A DNA stretch of 64,000 nt from positions 496,001 to 560,000 of the forward strand of contig NZ_JABBPE010000016.1 of assembly GCF_012927455.1 (NCBI RefSeq). Direction: 5' to 3'. Of the stretch, positions 46,802 to 56,126 are shown piece after piece (the stretch's first letter is position 1; each line of letters opens with the position of its first letter). The notes under the pieces were generated by a model. The model searched no databases and had not been told where the DNA came from. It saw only the letters and a program-made list of their open reading frames with translations. This DNA comes from Polaromonas sp. (GTDB lineage Bacteria; Pseudomonadota; Gammaproteobacteria; Burkholderiales; Burkholderiaceae_C). The translations under genes were made by a program, and so were the position numbers.

Positions 46802-47758
46802 TCACGCTGCAAACGCCTGCCCGGTCGCGCGCACGACGGCCTGGCGCAGCCAGCTATGGGCGCCGCGTTGCTCGGACCGGCGGTGCCACAGCGCATCGAC
46901 ATGCACCGGCGACACGGCAAACGGCAGGGGGCGCAGCACCAGCTGCTCGGCAATCCCGGTGACGCGCACAAAATGGCGCGGCATCACGCCCAGCAGGTTG
47001 GAGTTGGCCACCACCCGGCCGGCGGTAAAAAACTGGTTGACTGTCAGCACCACCTGGCGCTTGCGGCCCAGCGCTGCCAGCGACTCGTCGATAAAACCGT
47101 AAGGCCGGCCGGAAAAGCTCACCAGCATGTGGCGGGCGCTGCAAAAGCGCTCTAGCGTGAAGGGGCCGCTCGCCAGGGCGTGGCCTTGGCGCATCACGCA
47201 GACATATTCGGCGTCATACAGGCGCTGGTGCATGAAGGGCACCGGCTCGCCGCTTTGTTCGCGCGCCGTCAGGTCGGCCAGCACCGAGGGGAAGTAGCCG
47301 ACCGCCAGGTCGCAGGCCTCCTCGTCCAGCAGCATGCGCGGGTCGCGGGTGCTGAGCGGCACCACGCGCATGGTCACGCCCGGGGCTTCGCGTTCCAGGA
47401 TGTCGGTCAGGCCCGGCACCAGTTCGGCCGCCGTCGCGTCGGCCATCGCCAGCACAAAGGTGGTGTGGGCTTCGCCAGGCACAAACTCGTTGGGAATCAG
47501 CGACTCCTGCAGTTGCCGCAAGGCTTCGCGCACGGCCGGCCAGATGGCGAGCGCGCGCGGCGTCGGCGCCATGCCCTGGCCGCTGCGTTGCACCAGCTCG
47601 TCGCCCAGCGTCTCGCGCAGGCGGCGTAGCGCATTGCTGACCGCCGGTTGCGTCAGCGACAGGTTGCGCGCCGCCCGCGTCAGGCTGCGCTCGGCCATGA
47701 CCTCATCAAAGACGCGAAGCAGATTCAGGTCCAGTGTGCGGAAGTTGGGGGAGTTCAC
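46802..47758 (-). CDS. LysR-family regulator, NodD/NahR-like
   Basis: A 318-residue LysR-type protein. N-terminal winged helix: LDLNLLRVFDEVMAERSLTR, then AARNLSLTQPAVSNALRRLR. The following segment (GDELVQRSGQGMAPTPRA) is typical of the NodD/NahR/LinR branch, whose members often answer to aromatic compounds. It is divergent from a two-span membrane protein gene (166 bases apart), the most direct candidate target. Inducer unknown. Confidence 0.9.
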   Translation of the reverse strand: MNSPNFRTLDLNLLRVFDEVMAERSLTRAARNLSLTQPAVSNALRRLRETLGDELVQRSGQGMAPTPRALAIWPAVREALRQLQESLIPNEFVPGEAHTTFVLAMADATAAELVPGLTDILEREAPGVTMRVVPLSTRDPRMLLDEEACDLAVGYFPSVLADLTAREQSGEPVPFMHQRLYDAEYVCVMRQGHALASGPFTLERFCSARHMLVSFSGRPYGFIDESLAALGRKRQVVLTVNQFFTAGRVVANSNLLGVMPRHFVRVTGIAEQLVLRPLPFAVSPVHVDALWHRRSEQRGAHSWLRQAVVRATGQAFAA

Positions 47759-47924
47759 GGAAAGTTCTCGCCAAGGTGAAGAAAAGGAGGAGATTTAACT
47801 ATCACCATTGTGAATGACCTGCATCACAAAGATAAAGTGGAAGAGCATTAGTAAAAACCCTAATATACGTTCATCCGCTGCAGAATTTTTTGCAAACAGC
47901 ACCCGCTAAACAGAGAGGTTCAGC

Positions 47925-48470
47925 ATGACCAGTTTCATTGACATCAAATATTCCACCCAGCACCCGGGCGTCGCCCGGGTCGAGACAGCCATCGACGCCT
48001 CGATGGACCTGAGCCGGCAAGTGCGCCGTAGCCTGTCCGGCACGAGCGGCTTGGCTACGCTGCTGCTGTCTGCCATGGCTGCGGCCACCATGGTAGTCGC
48101 TTACGAAGTGATGGACAGCGTCGCCGAAGGCCATCTGCTGGTCATGTGGATTGCGCTGTGGGCCGTGGCGTTTGCGGCGCTTGCGCTGTTCGCCGGTGCG
48201 GCGCGTAGCTTGGCCGCGCGGTCTGTGGTCGGTCTTGACGCCTGGTCGCGCAGTCTGGCTGAAGCCAGGTCCGACCAGCGCCTGTGGGCCGCCGCCAAGC
48301 AAGACCATCGCCTGATGGCCGACCTGCAAGGCGCCGTGTTGCGTGAGGAAGCCCGCATTGAAGTGGCGAAAGAAACACCTGAGACACCTTTGACGCCGGC
48401 CATGCGAGCCGCGCGGGCGCTGCGGGTAGGTAGCCCGATGGCGCGTGATTCCTACAGCCACTGCTTCTAG
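47925..48470 (+). CDS. Two-span membrane protein of unknown function
   Basis: A 181-residue protein with two predicted membrane spans (about residues 43-60, LATLLLSAMAAATMVVAY, and 71-92, LVMWIALWAVAFAALALFAG), flanked by charged regions on both sides; both ends likely cytoplasmic. The N-terminus (TSFIDIKYSTQHPGVARVE) and the Arg/Glu-rich C-terminus lack known motifs. Divergent from the LysR gene; a strong terminator lies downstream. I do not recognise the family. Confidence 0.75.
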   Translation: MTSFIDIKYSTQHPGVARVETAIDASMDLSRQVRRSLSGTSGLATLLLSAMAAATMVVAYEVMDSVAEGHLLVMWIALWAVAFAALALFAGAARSLAARSVVGLDAWSRSLAEARSDQRLWAAAKQDHRLMADLQGAVLREEARIEVAKETPETPLTPAMRAARALRVGSPMARDSYSHCF

Positions 48471-48514
48471 GCAAGGGAAGGTAAAGTGCCCCGGCTGCCC
48501 TAACCGCAGCCCAT

Positions 48515-48546
48515 AAAAAAAGCCACCTGGACAGGTGGCTTTTTTG
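48515..48546. terminator. Bidirectional Rho-independent terminator
   Basis: AGCCACCT-GGAC-AGGTGGCT forms an 8-bp perfect stem, with six A before and six T after, so it can stop transcription from both sides: the membrane-protein gene (plus) and pckG (minus). Confidence 0.92.
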
Positions 48547-48587
48547 TGTCCGGCCCGCTTGCGGGCTGGGATCAGTTTGTCAGGCCG

Positions 48588-50471
48588 TCAGGCGGCCAAA
48601 CGCTTTTCAAGCGCCTCTTTGGTCTGGCCCAACTCTTTGGGCAGGTGGTGCGCCAGTTGCGTGAACAACTCGGTGTGCAACTCCAACTCGTTAAGCCAGG
48701 CGGCCTTGTCCATGCTGGTGACGGTGTCGAACTGCTCGGCGCTGAAATCCAGACCGGTCCAGGTCAGGTCTTCATAGCGTGGGCTGATGCCGGTAATGTG
48801 TTCGCTGCCCTGGCCCTTGCCTTCAATGCGGTCGACCATCCACTTGAGAACGCGCATGTTTTCGCCGTAGCCGGGCCAGACAAACTTGCCGTCTGCGCCT
48901 TTGCGGAACCAGTTGGTGGTGTAAATCCTGGGCAGCGTGGCGCCCGAGGCGGCCAGCTTTTCCCCCAAGGTTAGCCAATGCTGGAAGTAGTCGCTCATGT
49001 TGTAGCCGGTAAACGGCAGCATGGCAAACGGGTCGCGCCGCACCACACCAGCCTTGCCGGTGGCTGCGGCAGTGGTTTCGGAGCCCATGGTCGCGGCCAT
49101 GTAAACGCCTTCGACCCAGTTGCGCGCCTCGGTCACCAGCGGCACGGTAGTGGAACGGCGCCCGCCGAAGATGAAGGCGTCAATCGCCACGCCTTTCGGG
49201 TCGTCCCAGGCGCTGTCGAGCGCCGGGTTGTTGGTGGCGGCTACGGTAAAGCGTGAGTTGGGGTGCGCAGCGGCGCGAAGTTTCCCGTTCTCACCGTTTT
49301 CCTTGGCGATCTGCGGCGTCCAGTCGCGGCCCTGCCAGTCAATCAGGTGCGCCGGCAGTGCATGGTCAGGGTTATCTTGCTCCATGCCTTCCCACCAGAC
49401 ATCGCCGTCGTCGGTCAGCGCGACGTTGGTGAAAATCGTGTCGCGGTCCAGGCTGCGCATGCAGTTTGGGTTGGTCAGTAAATTGGTGCCCGGTGCCACG
49501 CCAAAGTAGCCGGCTTCCGGGTTGATGGCGTAGAGCTTGCCGTCGGCGCCGGGTTTTATCCAGGCGATGTCGTCGCCAATGGTGGTGACTTTCCAGCCGT
49601 CAAGACCGGCGGGCGGCACCAGCATGGAAAAGTTGGTCTTGCCGCAGGCGCTTGGGAAGGCAGCGGCCACATGGTATTTTTTGCCGCGCGGCGTGGTCAC
49701 GCCCAAAATCAGCATGTGCTCGGCCAGCCAGCCTTCGTCACGGCCCATGTTGGAGGCAATGCGCAGCGCAAAGCATTTCTTGCCGAGCAGCGCGTTGCCG
49801 CCGTAACCCGAGCCATAAGACCAGATCTCGCGCGTTTCCGGGTAATGCACGATGTACTTGGTCTTGTTGCTGGGCCATTTCACGTCTTTCTGGCCGGCGG
49901 CCAGGGGCGCGCCCACGGTGTGCAGGCAGGGCACAAACTCGCCATTGACGCCAAGCACGTCAAACACCGCCTTGCCCATGCGCGTCATGATCTTCATGTT
50001 GACCGCTACATACGGGCTGTCCGACAGCTCGATGCCGATGTGGGCAATCGGCGAGCCGAGCGGGCCCATGCTGAAGGGCACCACGTACATGGTGCGGCCC
50101 CGCATGCAGCCGTCAAACAGTGGCTGCAGTGTGGCGCGCATGTCGGCCGGCGCCATCCAGTTGTTGGTCGGGCCGGCGTCTTCTTTTTTGGCCGAGCAGA
50201 TAAAGGTACGGTCTTCCACGCGGGCCACGTCGCTCGGGTCGGACCAGGCCAGATAGCTGTTCGGGCGTTTGGCCTGGTTGAGCTTGATGAAGGTTCCGGC
50301 GTCGACCAGTTGCTGGCACAGGCGCTGGTATTCGGCGTCGCTGCCGTCGCACCAGTAGACGCTGTCGGGTTTGCACAAGGCGGCCATGTCGGCCACCCAG
50401 GCGATCAGTTTGGCATTTTTGACGTAGCTGGGTGTGGACTGGTCTAGCCCCTGCATCGCGGGTTGGTTCAT
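48588..50471 (-). CDS. pckG: Phosphoenolpyruvate carboxykinase (GTP)
   Basis: A 627-residue GTP-dependent PEP carboxykinase, standard length. It has the P-loop [14 protein letters not shown], the metal/oxaloacetate site with [20 protein letters not shown] and the C-terminal [12 protein letters not shown]. It converts oxaloacetate to PEP for gluconeogenesis in the cytoplasm. GGAG precedes the ATG at 50471. It stands alone, ending at a strong terminator. Confidence 0.97.
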   Translation of the reverse strand: MNQPAMQGLDQSTPSYVKNAKLIAWVADMAALCKPDSVYWCDGSDAEYQRLCQQLVDAGTFIKLNQAKRPNSYLAWSDPSDVARVEDRTFICSAKKEDAGPTNNWMAPADMRATLQPLFDGCMRGRTMYVVPFSMGPLGSPIAHIGIELSDSPYVAVNMKIMTRMGKAVFDVLGVNGEFVPCLHTVGAPLAAGQKDVKWPSNKTKYIVHYPETREIWSYGSGYGGNALLGKKCFALRIASNMGRDEGWLAEHMLILGVTTPRGKKYHVAAAFPSACGKTNFSMLVPPAGLDGWKVTTIGDDIAWIKPGADGKLYAINPEAGYFGVAPGTNLLTNPNCMRSLDRDTIFTNVALTDDGDVWWEGMEQDNPDHALPAHLIDWQGRDWTPQIAKENGENGKLRAAAHPNSRFTVAATNNPALDSAWDDPKGVAIDAFIFGGRRSTTVPLVTEARNWVEGVYMAATMGSETTAAATGKAGVVRRDPFAMLPFTGYNMSDYFQHWLTLGEKLAASGATLPRIYTTNWFRKGADGKFVWPGYGENMRVLKWMVDRIEGKGQGSEHITGISPRYEDLTWTGLDFSAEQFDTVTSMDKAAWLNELELHTELFTQLAHHLPKELGQTKEALEKRLAA

Positions 50472-50969
50472 CTAAATTCTCCGAAGTAAAAAAAGCGCTA
50501 TTTTGATAAGCGTCGAACGATGCTGCAGCGGTGCAATCTGTGTCGCCGCTGTGGCATCGGGACTCTTCTCAAAATGACGCTTGGACCCGCCTCAATGCGA
50601 CTCGCCAACCCGTCCGGCCAATCAATTAAACCCGGCTACCGGCAACGCATAACACCAATGCAAGTTCCAGTCGGCTGGCGGGTCCGCAGCCAAAAAGTGC
50701 TGCGGCGCGGAGCTCGGAAAAGCCAGGAGGATAGTTTTTCTAGGTTTCACCAGTCGGCCAGGAAAGTCATTCTAAGAACATAGGCAGCAGTTACCAGAGG
50801 GTTACCGCCAAAAGATATGCAAAACGTGCATGCCCTTATGCATATATTAAGTTTAAGTTGCCGCACTTGTGACTGCAGTGTTCTAAATGCGACCAAGCAG
50901 ACGGCGCGAGTAGGGCGGTCCAGTCTGTGATTTCGACCGCCGGCTGGCGTTACCGCGCGTGATCCGGCG
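50472..50969. other. Non-coding stretch upstream of pckG
   Basis: No convincing gene on either strand. The only ordered feature is an inverted repeat ATATGCA (50815-50821) / TGCATAT (50839-50845) in a short AT-rich segment, possibly an old promoter/operator of the decayed modA gene that begins just after it. Confidence 0.5.
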
Positions 50970-51224
50970 GCGCTGCGTGGCGGCGGCCAGTGACCTGAAG
51001 TTGGCGCTGTCGCCGGTGTTGGCGCGCTTTTAAAGCGAAACCGGGCTCTGCCATTTCGTTGGATAGCGGGTTGAAGGGCCGGCAGGCGCACTGGCGTCAG
51101 GTGCGCAAATTTGGCCATTGTTAATCCGGAGCATGTGTCCTATGGTCGCGCTGCAGGGAAAGCGCTGCAACAACTCGGGCTGGGGAATCTGGTCTTGCCC
51201 AAACTGGTGCTCGGCGCGGATTAG
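50970..51224 (+). pseudogene. modA: modA remnant (molybdate-binding protein), internally deleted and frameshifted
   Basis: Two ModA-like pieces are readable. Near 50985 the frame gives AASDLKLALSPVLARF followed by a stop, matching the mature N-terminus of ModA. From about 51087, in other frames, RQVRKF and LAIVNPEHVSYGRAAGKAL, then QQLGLGNLVLPKLVLGAD, match the C-terminal third and end at TAG 51222. The roughly 100 residues between are missing and at least two frame breaks are present, so no functional protein is possible. It marks a lost molybdate uptake locus. Confidence 0.75.
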
Positions 51225-51409
51225 GGCTTGGACGGGGGCTTGACTTCGTCCGGCGCTGCCTTGCTTGAAGCGCGCGTATTGGCGAAACTTGCGGTCCAGT
51301 CGCAATAGTCACAGCGGTAGCGTTTAACCGGGGTGAACCAGCTGATGATGCGATCGCGCAATGTTCGACTAACACGGGGCGCTAGATCACCGCAATGCGG
51401 GCAGGCCAT
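51221..51409 (-). CDS. Small zinc-ribbon protein
   Basis: A 62-residue protein with two CxxC pairs, CPHC (residues 3-6) and CDYC (about 34-37), forming a probable zinc ribbon, joined by a basic linker (RVSRTLRDRIISWFTPVKRY) and followed by a Lys/Pro/Ser-rich tail. The start at 51409 (MACPHCG) is preferred; nine earlier residues lack features. It lies between modA and modC remnants on the other strand and its stop overlaps the modA one. Function unknown. Confidence 0.7.
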   Translation of the reverse strand: MACPHCGDLAPRVSRTLRDRIISWFTPVKRYRCDYCDWTASFANTRASSKAAPDEVKPPSKP

Positions 51410-51699
51410 GGTGCTTCGAAAAGAGTTTGTAACCATTTCATTGCCTTTCAGTTACGCAGTGTAACATTTTCGCAATATTTGCTTGTATTTAAATGTATCC
51501 GGCTTGGCTCTCCAAATCGAAAACCAAGGCCAATAAGGCGCCCCCGCAGCGCCAAAGTAAAACGACCCAGCCCGCTTGGAGGAAATCCGGCCGCTGCCGC
51601 ACGACGGCGCCGCGCCCAAGCCGCGCTTCGCATAATCCCCGCATGGATTGGTGAGTCCTTCGCGCTTCTCTGCCTGTTGCCGTTTGCACGGCGGCCTTG

Positions 51700-52200
51700 C
51701 TGTTGCCGCTGGGCGTCTGCCGCTGTACCACGGGCTGGCGGCGCTGCGCCAGAGCGTCGCCATTCCCGTGGTGCTGGTAACGCACGATCTGCCTGGCGCG
51801 CGTCAGTCTGGCCGACCGCGTGCTGATTCTGGATGGCGGCGCCTGGCTACAGGTCGGATCAGCGGCCAAAGTTTTTGTAAGTTCGCGCAACGCCCGCGTC
51901 GCTACGCTGGTGGGCATACAAACCATTTTCAGGGCCAGTTTTTTCAACACGAGCCCGATGACGCACCCTGTTTTGGCCGCCTGGTGTAGCACGGCGCCAG
52001 TCTGGACGAAGGGCTGAGCTTGCGCGAGGTCTTGCCACTCGGCGAAAGCAGCTTGTGCACGCTGCTGCCGCGCAGTTGCCGAGCCAGTGCCTCACCCTCA
52101 AACTGTCCGGCGCCGCCCTGCGGCGACCGCGCGCGCAGCATCCTGTATGGGCATATCCTGCCGGAGGCCGTTCACATCATGCCGATGCGCACGGGCTGCG
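51700..52200 (+). pseudogene. modC: modC remnant (molybdate ABC transporter ATPase)
   Basis: Pieces of a ModC C-terminal half appear in alternating frames: LPLYHGLAALRQSVAIPVVL then VTHDL (51717-51791, H-loop region), LADRVLILDGGAWLQVGSAA (from ~51808), NHFQGQFFQHEPDDA (~51919), REVLPLGESSLCTLLPR (~52020) and HILPEAVHIMPMR (~52154), the last two from the TOBE domain. Several frameshifts separate them; the Walker A part is gone. Boundaries are approximate. Confidence 0.75.
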
Positions 52201-52229
52201 GCTTGTGCCCGGGGTATTTCGATTAAATT

Positions 52230-52277
52230 GGCCTGTAGCCCATAGCAGACGAGCGCTAGCTGCTATTAAAAGCATAG
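52230..52277 (-). repeat. Dispersed two-hairpin repeat, copy 9
   Basis: Reverse-orientation copy: GCCTGTAGCCCATAGCAGAC, then GCTGCTATTAAAAGCATAG. It lies between the modC remnant and the ABC ATPase gene. Confidence 0.78.
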
Positions 52278-52343
52278 TGAAATTGCGGCCGGCCGGCACT
52301 TCGGCGCGAGGGCTCTCAAGTGAACCTCGACGCTAATCCCAGC

Positions 52344-52982
52344 TCAGCCCCCCAGCTCGATTACTTTTGCCAGCGCCAGGCCCATGGGCGCCTCATAGTC
52401 CGCCACAACCCAGGCGCGGTCCGGCTGCCGCGCCGCTCCGGCCAGCTGCTCCAGCAGGTAGTCTATGGACGGGCGGTCCAGCGCCATAAAAGGCTGATCC
52501 AGCAGCGTCACCGGAGCCTGGGCGACCAGCGCTGCGGCCAGCAAGACCTTGCGCCGCGTGCCGGTGGACAGCATGTAGAGCGCTTTGTGCAAATGCGGCG
52601 CCAAGCTCAGGCCGGCGACATGCGCCTGAAGCAGGTCAGCGCTGAAGCCGTGCTGGTGCTGCGCCAGGGTGCTGAAAATATGGTCGGCCGTCTGTTCGTT
52701 CTGCGCGCTGCCGCGCGGGTCCCACCACGCCACTTGCTGCTGGTAGGCCAGCCGGGTTTCCGCCAGGCGCACGCCCTGGATGTGAAGCTGCCCCGCCGTC
52801 GGCAGCAGCGCCCCCGCCAGCAGCTGCAGCAAGGTGGTCTTGCCGCTGCCTTCGCCGCCGCACAACAGAGTTACGCCGGGTGGCAAATCGAAGGACAGCT
52901 GCGCAAACAGGGTCTTATTCGGCGCGTCGGGAAAGCCAAAAGAAAGAGCGTCGGCATGCAAAATGGATGCGGTTGGGTGCAC
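52344..52982 (-). CDS. Small ABC-type ATPase with altered Walker B
   Basis: A 212-residue single ABC ATPase domain, with Walker A GGEGSGKTT, degenerate signature LSTGTRRK in place of LSGGQ, and Walker B VTLLDQPFMALD, where the usual catalytic Glu is Gln. The likely start is GTG 52982 (VHPTASILHADAL); no ATG is available. No permease gene adjoins it. The terminator at 53054-53080 lies just upstream, so it has its own promoter. It could be a regulatory or decaying ATPase. Fold family certain; role unknown. Confidence 0.78.
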   Translation of the reverse strand: MHPTASILHADALSFGFPDAPNKTLFAQLSFDLPPGVTLLCGGEGSGKTTLLQLLAGALLPTAGQLHIQGVRLAETRLAYQQQVAWWDPRGSAQNEQTADHIFSTLAQHQHGFSADLLQAHVAGLSLAPHLHKALYMLSTGTRRKVLLAAALVAQAPVTLLDQPFMALDRPSIDYLLEQLAGAARQPDRAWVVADYEAPMGLALAKVIELGG

Positions 52983-53053
52983 GGTGAAGCGGTTCCGGTT
53001 GTTCGAAATTTTCGTTGCGCCGTTGCGCGTGCGGTAGAGCTGTCCCTGCAACG

Positions 53054-53080
53054 AAAAAAGTCCGCAAGATGCGGACTTTT
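53054..53080 (-). terminator. Rho-independent terminator of the small membrane protein gene
   Basis: Read on the minus strand: AAAAGTCCGC, a five-base loop, GCGGACTTTTTT. A 10-bp stem with a T-run, 20 bases after the stop at 53101. Confidence 0.9.
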
Positions 53081-53100
53081 GCCAGTAAGGCAGCGCAGGC

Positions 53101-53268
53101 TCAGGCCATGTAAACGGCGATGAAAGCCAGCAGAAACATCAGCACGCCACCGACCAGCGGCAACACCAGCGGGATCATTGGCACGATGGCCTCAACCGCA
53201 TCTTCTTCGTACTCGGGCGGCGGGCTGCTGGGTGCTGCGTGGGAGGCGTGAGGGGCTGGGGTCGACAT
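53101..53268 (-). CDS. Small single-span membrane protein
   Basis: A 55-residue protein: a Pro/Ser/His-rich, acidic N-terminus (TPAPHASHAAPSSPPPEYEE) and one C-terminal membrane span (about residues 29-53, IVPMIPLVLPLVGGVLMFLL). AGGAACC precedes the ATG at 53268. A dedicated terminator follows, which supports a real transcription unit. Function unknown. Confidence 0.75.
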   Translation of the reverse strand: MSTPAPHASHAAPSSPPPEYEEDAVEAIVPMIPLVLPLVGGVLMFLLAFIAVYMA

Positions 53269-53400
53269 GGTGGTTCCTGAAATGCGTGATCGGCTCTTAA
53301 ACACAAAAAACATTTTACCTTTTTGGCGTGGGCCGTGGCGAGCAGCGCCCGGCCAGCTTTTGCAGTACGCTTTAAAATCCTCGTTTTTTTAACCAGACGC

Positions 53401-53865
53401 ATGACATCAGCAACCAGACTTTTCGCGACCGGCGCGGCAGCAGCAGCGCTGGCCTTGCTCTCGGCCTGCGCGGCCAGCGGACCGAACAGCGCTTCGGCGC
53501 GGCCCGTGCTCTACCCCAATGCCACGCTCAATCGCCTTGGCGAGGCGCAGGGCCAATCTGAAGCCAATGCCTGCATGGCGCGCGCCACCTCGGCTGGGCT
53601 GTCGCCGACCCAGGGCGGCAATGAAGTCGGCCGCCGCGCCGGCGAGGGCGCCGCCGTCGGGAGCGTGGCATCGGCCGTCGGTGCGCTGATCACCGGGCGC
53701 GGCGGCGAAGGCATGCTGCGCTCCGGTGTCGCCGGTGCGGCCATAGGCGGTTCGGCCGGCGCGGTGTCGGGCGCGTTTCACAACGACAAGCCCAACAGTA
53801 TTTACCGCAGCTTTGTGCAGCGCTGTCTGAGCGAAAAGGGCTTTGAAATGATCGGCTGGAATTGA
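53401..53865 (+). CDS. Outer-membrane-type lipoprotein with glycine zipper
   Basis: A 154-residue lipoprotein: signal sequence with lipobox LLSAC (Cys23 the lipidated residue; Ala at +2 favours outer membrane), then ACMARATSAGLSPTQGGNEV and a glycine-zipper membrane-like part (about 85-135, GEGAAVGSVASAVGALITG; GVAGAAIGGSAGAVSGAF). The C-terminal YRSFVQRCLSEKGFEMIGW has a motif common in small lipoproteins of this kind. Start ATG 53401. Divergent from the small membrane protein gene. Confidence 0.85.
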   Translation: MTSATRLFATGAAAAALALLSACAASGPNSASARPVLYPNATLNRLGEAQGQSEANACMARATSAGLSPTQGGNEVGRRAGEGAAVGSVASAVGALITGRGGEGMLRSGVAGAAIGGSAGAVSGAFHNDKPNSIYRSFVQRCLSEKGFEMIGWN

Positions 53866-54011
53866 TGCCTCCACGCTGGTCGCTTCGCGTATTACGCTGC
53901 CCCATCAGGGAGCGGTGCTTGCTGTGGGCGGCCCGGCGCGGCGCACTGGACTTGCGCATCGTGCGCTGTGCTACTTTTTAGCCCTGACGCTAGACGCTGT
54001 TCATCAGACCC

Positions 54012-54590
54012 ATGCCGCAACTTCTTTCCGTTCAGATCGGCAGCGCCCGGCGCGTCAACATGGGCGGGCGCAGCATCCTGACGGCCATGGGCAAGCAGGC
54101 GGTGGCTGGCGCGCTGCCGGTGCTTCCCCTCGGGCTGATGGGTGACGAGCAGGCCGATCTGTCAGTTCACGGCGGACTTGAAAAAGCCGTCTACGCCTAC
54201 CCATCCGAGCATTACGCCTACTGGCAGGCAGCCAGGCGCGAGGCGGGTCTCAGCCAGATCGACGACAGCCTGCCGCACGGCAGCCTGGGCGAAAACCTCA
54301 CGCTGCTGGGGCTGCTTGAAACCGACCTCTGGGCCGGCGACGTGCTGAAGTTCCCCGGCTGCGAATTGCGCGTGACGCTGCCGCGCGAGCCCTGCTACAA
54401 ATTCAATGCCGCCATGGGCTTTGGCCGCGCCTCCAGGCTGATGGCACAAACCGGTTTTTGCGGCTTCTACCTGGCGGTCGAGCGCCCGGGAACGCTGCAA
54501 GCGGGTGATTCGTTCGAAGTGGTGGCGGGCCGCCGCGGCGTCAGCATACAGACGCTGTTTGCCGCCAAGATGGCCAAGCATTTGCGCTGA
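54012..54590 (+). CDS. MOSC-domain protein, YiiM-like
   Basis: A 192-residue MOSC-domain protein: GLMGDEQADLSVHGGLEKAV, PSEHYAYW, and the conserved cysteine in LPREPCYKFN, the residue thought to hold the molybdenum cofactor or bound sulfur. YiiM-type proteins reduce N-hydroxylated compounds with Mo-cofactor; the assignment is from the family. A 103-bp inverted-repeat element starts 6 bases after its stop, and the convergent ilvA follows. Confidence 0.88.
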   Translation: MPQLLSVQIGSARRVNMGGRSILTAMGKQAVAGALPVLPLGLMGDEQADLSVHGGLEKAVYAYPSEHYAYWQAARREAGLSQIDDSLPHGSLGENLTLLGLLETDLWAGDVLKFPGCELRVTLPREPCYKFNAAMGFGRASRLMAQTGFCGFYLAVERPGTLQAGDSFEVVAGRRGVSIQTLFAAKMAKHLR

Positions 54591-54596
54591 GGCCGC

Positions 54597-54699
54597 ATTC
54601 CATTTCCAAATCATCCGTGCACTTTGCCGGCTTCGCTAGCTGTACGTTTGTACTGTCCTCGCTTCGCCTTCGCGTTCACGAATGATTTGGAAATGGAAT
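54597..54699. repeat. 103-bp inverted-repeat element, copy A
   Basis: The ends form a 23-bp terminal inverted repeat with one mismatch (left ATTCCATTTCCAAATCAT..., right complement the same). A copy of the same length lies at 62685-62787. Interior contains GGCTTCGCTAGC and GCTTCGCCTTCG. No open frame, no obvious target duplication. It sits between the convergent MOSC and ilvA genes. Confidence 0.85.
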
Positions 54700-54710
54700 T
54701 AGCCGGGCGT

Positions 54711-55913
54711 TCAGTGCTGCTCGCCGGCCTCAAAGCCGGCCGCGTTCAGCGTCGCCAACACCTGCTCGATATGCGCGCGCCCGCGGGTCTGGATCACCAG
54801 TTCAATCTCCACGTTTTGCGCCGACAGCATCGTGAAGGCGCGCTGGTGGTGCACCTCGTCGATGTTGGCGCCGGCGCCGGCCACCGTGGCGGTGATTTTG
54901 GCGAGCGAGCCCGGCACATCGCGCGCGCTGACCTTGATGCGCGCCAGCCGCCCGGCGCGCACCATGCCGCGCTCAATGATGGCCGCTAGCAGCAGTGGCT
55001 CGATATTGCCGCCGCACAGCACCAGCCCGACTTTTTTGCCCGCAAAGCGCGCCGGGTATTTAAGCAGCGCCGCCAGCCCAGCCGCACCGGCGCCTTCGAC
55101 CAGGGTTTTTTCAATTTCGAGCAGCATCACCAGCGCCTGCTCGATATCGCCCTCATCGACCAGTACGAGGTCGTCGACCCGCTCGGCAATGATGGCCCGC
55201 GGTATCAGGCCGGGCGTGCCGACCGCGATGCCGTCGGCAATCGTGCTCACGCCTTGTGGGTACTGTGTGCCCTTGATGGCGTTGACCATGCCGGGAAAGC
55301 GCGAGGTCTGCACGCCGATGATTTCAATGCGGGGCCGCAAAGCCTTGGCCGCCGTCGCCATCCCGGCAATCAGCCCGCCGCCACCGACAGCCACCACCAG
55401 CGTGTCCAGATCCGGCACGGCCTGCAGCATTTCCAGCCCGACGGTGCCCTGGCCCGCGACGATGGCTTCGTCGTCATAGGGATGCACAAACACCAGGCCC
55501 TCGCGTTCGGCCAGCAGCAGCGCGTGGCGATGCGACTCGTCGAGCGTGTCGCCGTGCAGCAGCACTTCGGCGCCAAAGCCGCGCGTGCGCTCTATCTTCA
55601 CGCCGGCTGTGAAGCACGGCATGACGATGACGGCGCGAATGCCCAGGCGCTGCGCGTGGTGAGCCACACCTTGGGCATGGTTACCGGCGCTCATGGCGAT
55701 CACACCGCGTTGCCCTTCATCCGCCGTGAGTTGCGCCAGTTTGTTGCAGGCGCCGCGCTCCTTGAAAGAGGCGGTGTATTGCAGGTTTTCAAACTTCAGG
55801 AAAATCTGCGCCCCGGTCAGTTGCGACAGCGTTTTTGACTCGACACAGGGCGTGTTCAGCAGCTGGCCTTGCAGGCGCTGGGCGGCTTGTTCAATATCGT
55901 TCAGACTGAGCAT
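54711..55913 (-). CDS. ilvA: Threonine dehydratase (biosynthetic-like) with ACT domain
   Basis: A 400-residue PLP enzyme. PLP lysine is K51 in TASFKERGACNKL; the phosphate loop is VGGGGLIAG; SAGNHAQG and the C-terminal ACT domain (about 330-400, ARIKVSARDVPGSLAKITAT) are present. It deaminates threonine to 2-oxobutanoate; one ACT domain and the short length suggest a TdcB/short IlvA type. ATG 55913 chosen: upstream in-frame sequence lies antisense to the next gene and has no match. It is divergent from the AAA+ gene. Confidence 0.92.
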   Translation of the reverse strand: MLSLNDIEQAAQRLQGQLLNTPCVESKTLSQLTGAQIFLKFENLQYTASFKERGACNKLAQLTADEGQRGVIAMSAGNHAQGVAHHAQRLGIRAVIVMPCFTAGVKIERTRGFGAEVLLHGDTLDESHRHALLLAEREGLVFVHPYDDEAIVAGQGTVGLEMLQAVPDLDTLVVAVGGGGLIAGMATAAKALRPRIEIIGVQTSRFPGMVNAIKGTQYPQGVSTIADGIAVGTPGLIPRAIIAERVDDLVLVDEGDIEQALVMLLEIEKTLVEGAGAAGLAALLKYPARFAGKKVGLVLCGGNIEPLLLAAIIERGMVRAGRLARIKVSARDVPGSLAKITATVAGAGANIDEVHHQRAFTMLSAQNVEIELVIQTRGRAHIEQVLATLNAAGFEAGEQH

Positions 55914-56126
55914 GGAATTCTTTCGTGGCACGGCAGTGCCGCAAGCGCTACATTTTCCACGCCTTCCGGCCCCGCTGGCCGCAACTGGGGCTCTGCCAGC
56001 TAGAAGTAGTGTCTTCCATGATGCTTCAAGCTGCGTTATGGTGGAGGTTGCCGGGTCCCGCTTGGGGATGGCTGGCAGGATTGGGCTATGGTGCCAGCCA
56101 GGTTGTTGAAAGCTGAGGGTTTGTCC

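Noticed and set aside
50747..51118. Minus-strand 123-codon frame near the modA remnant
   Set aside because: Antisense to recognisable ModA fragments and without family features.
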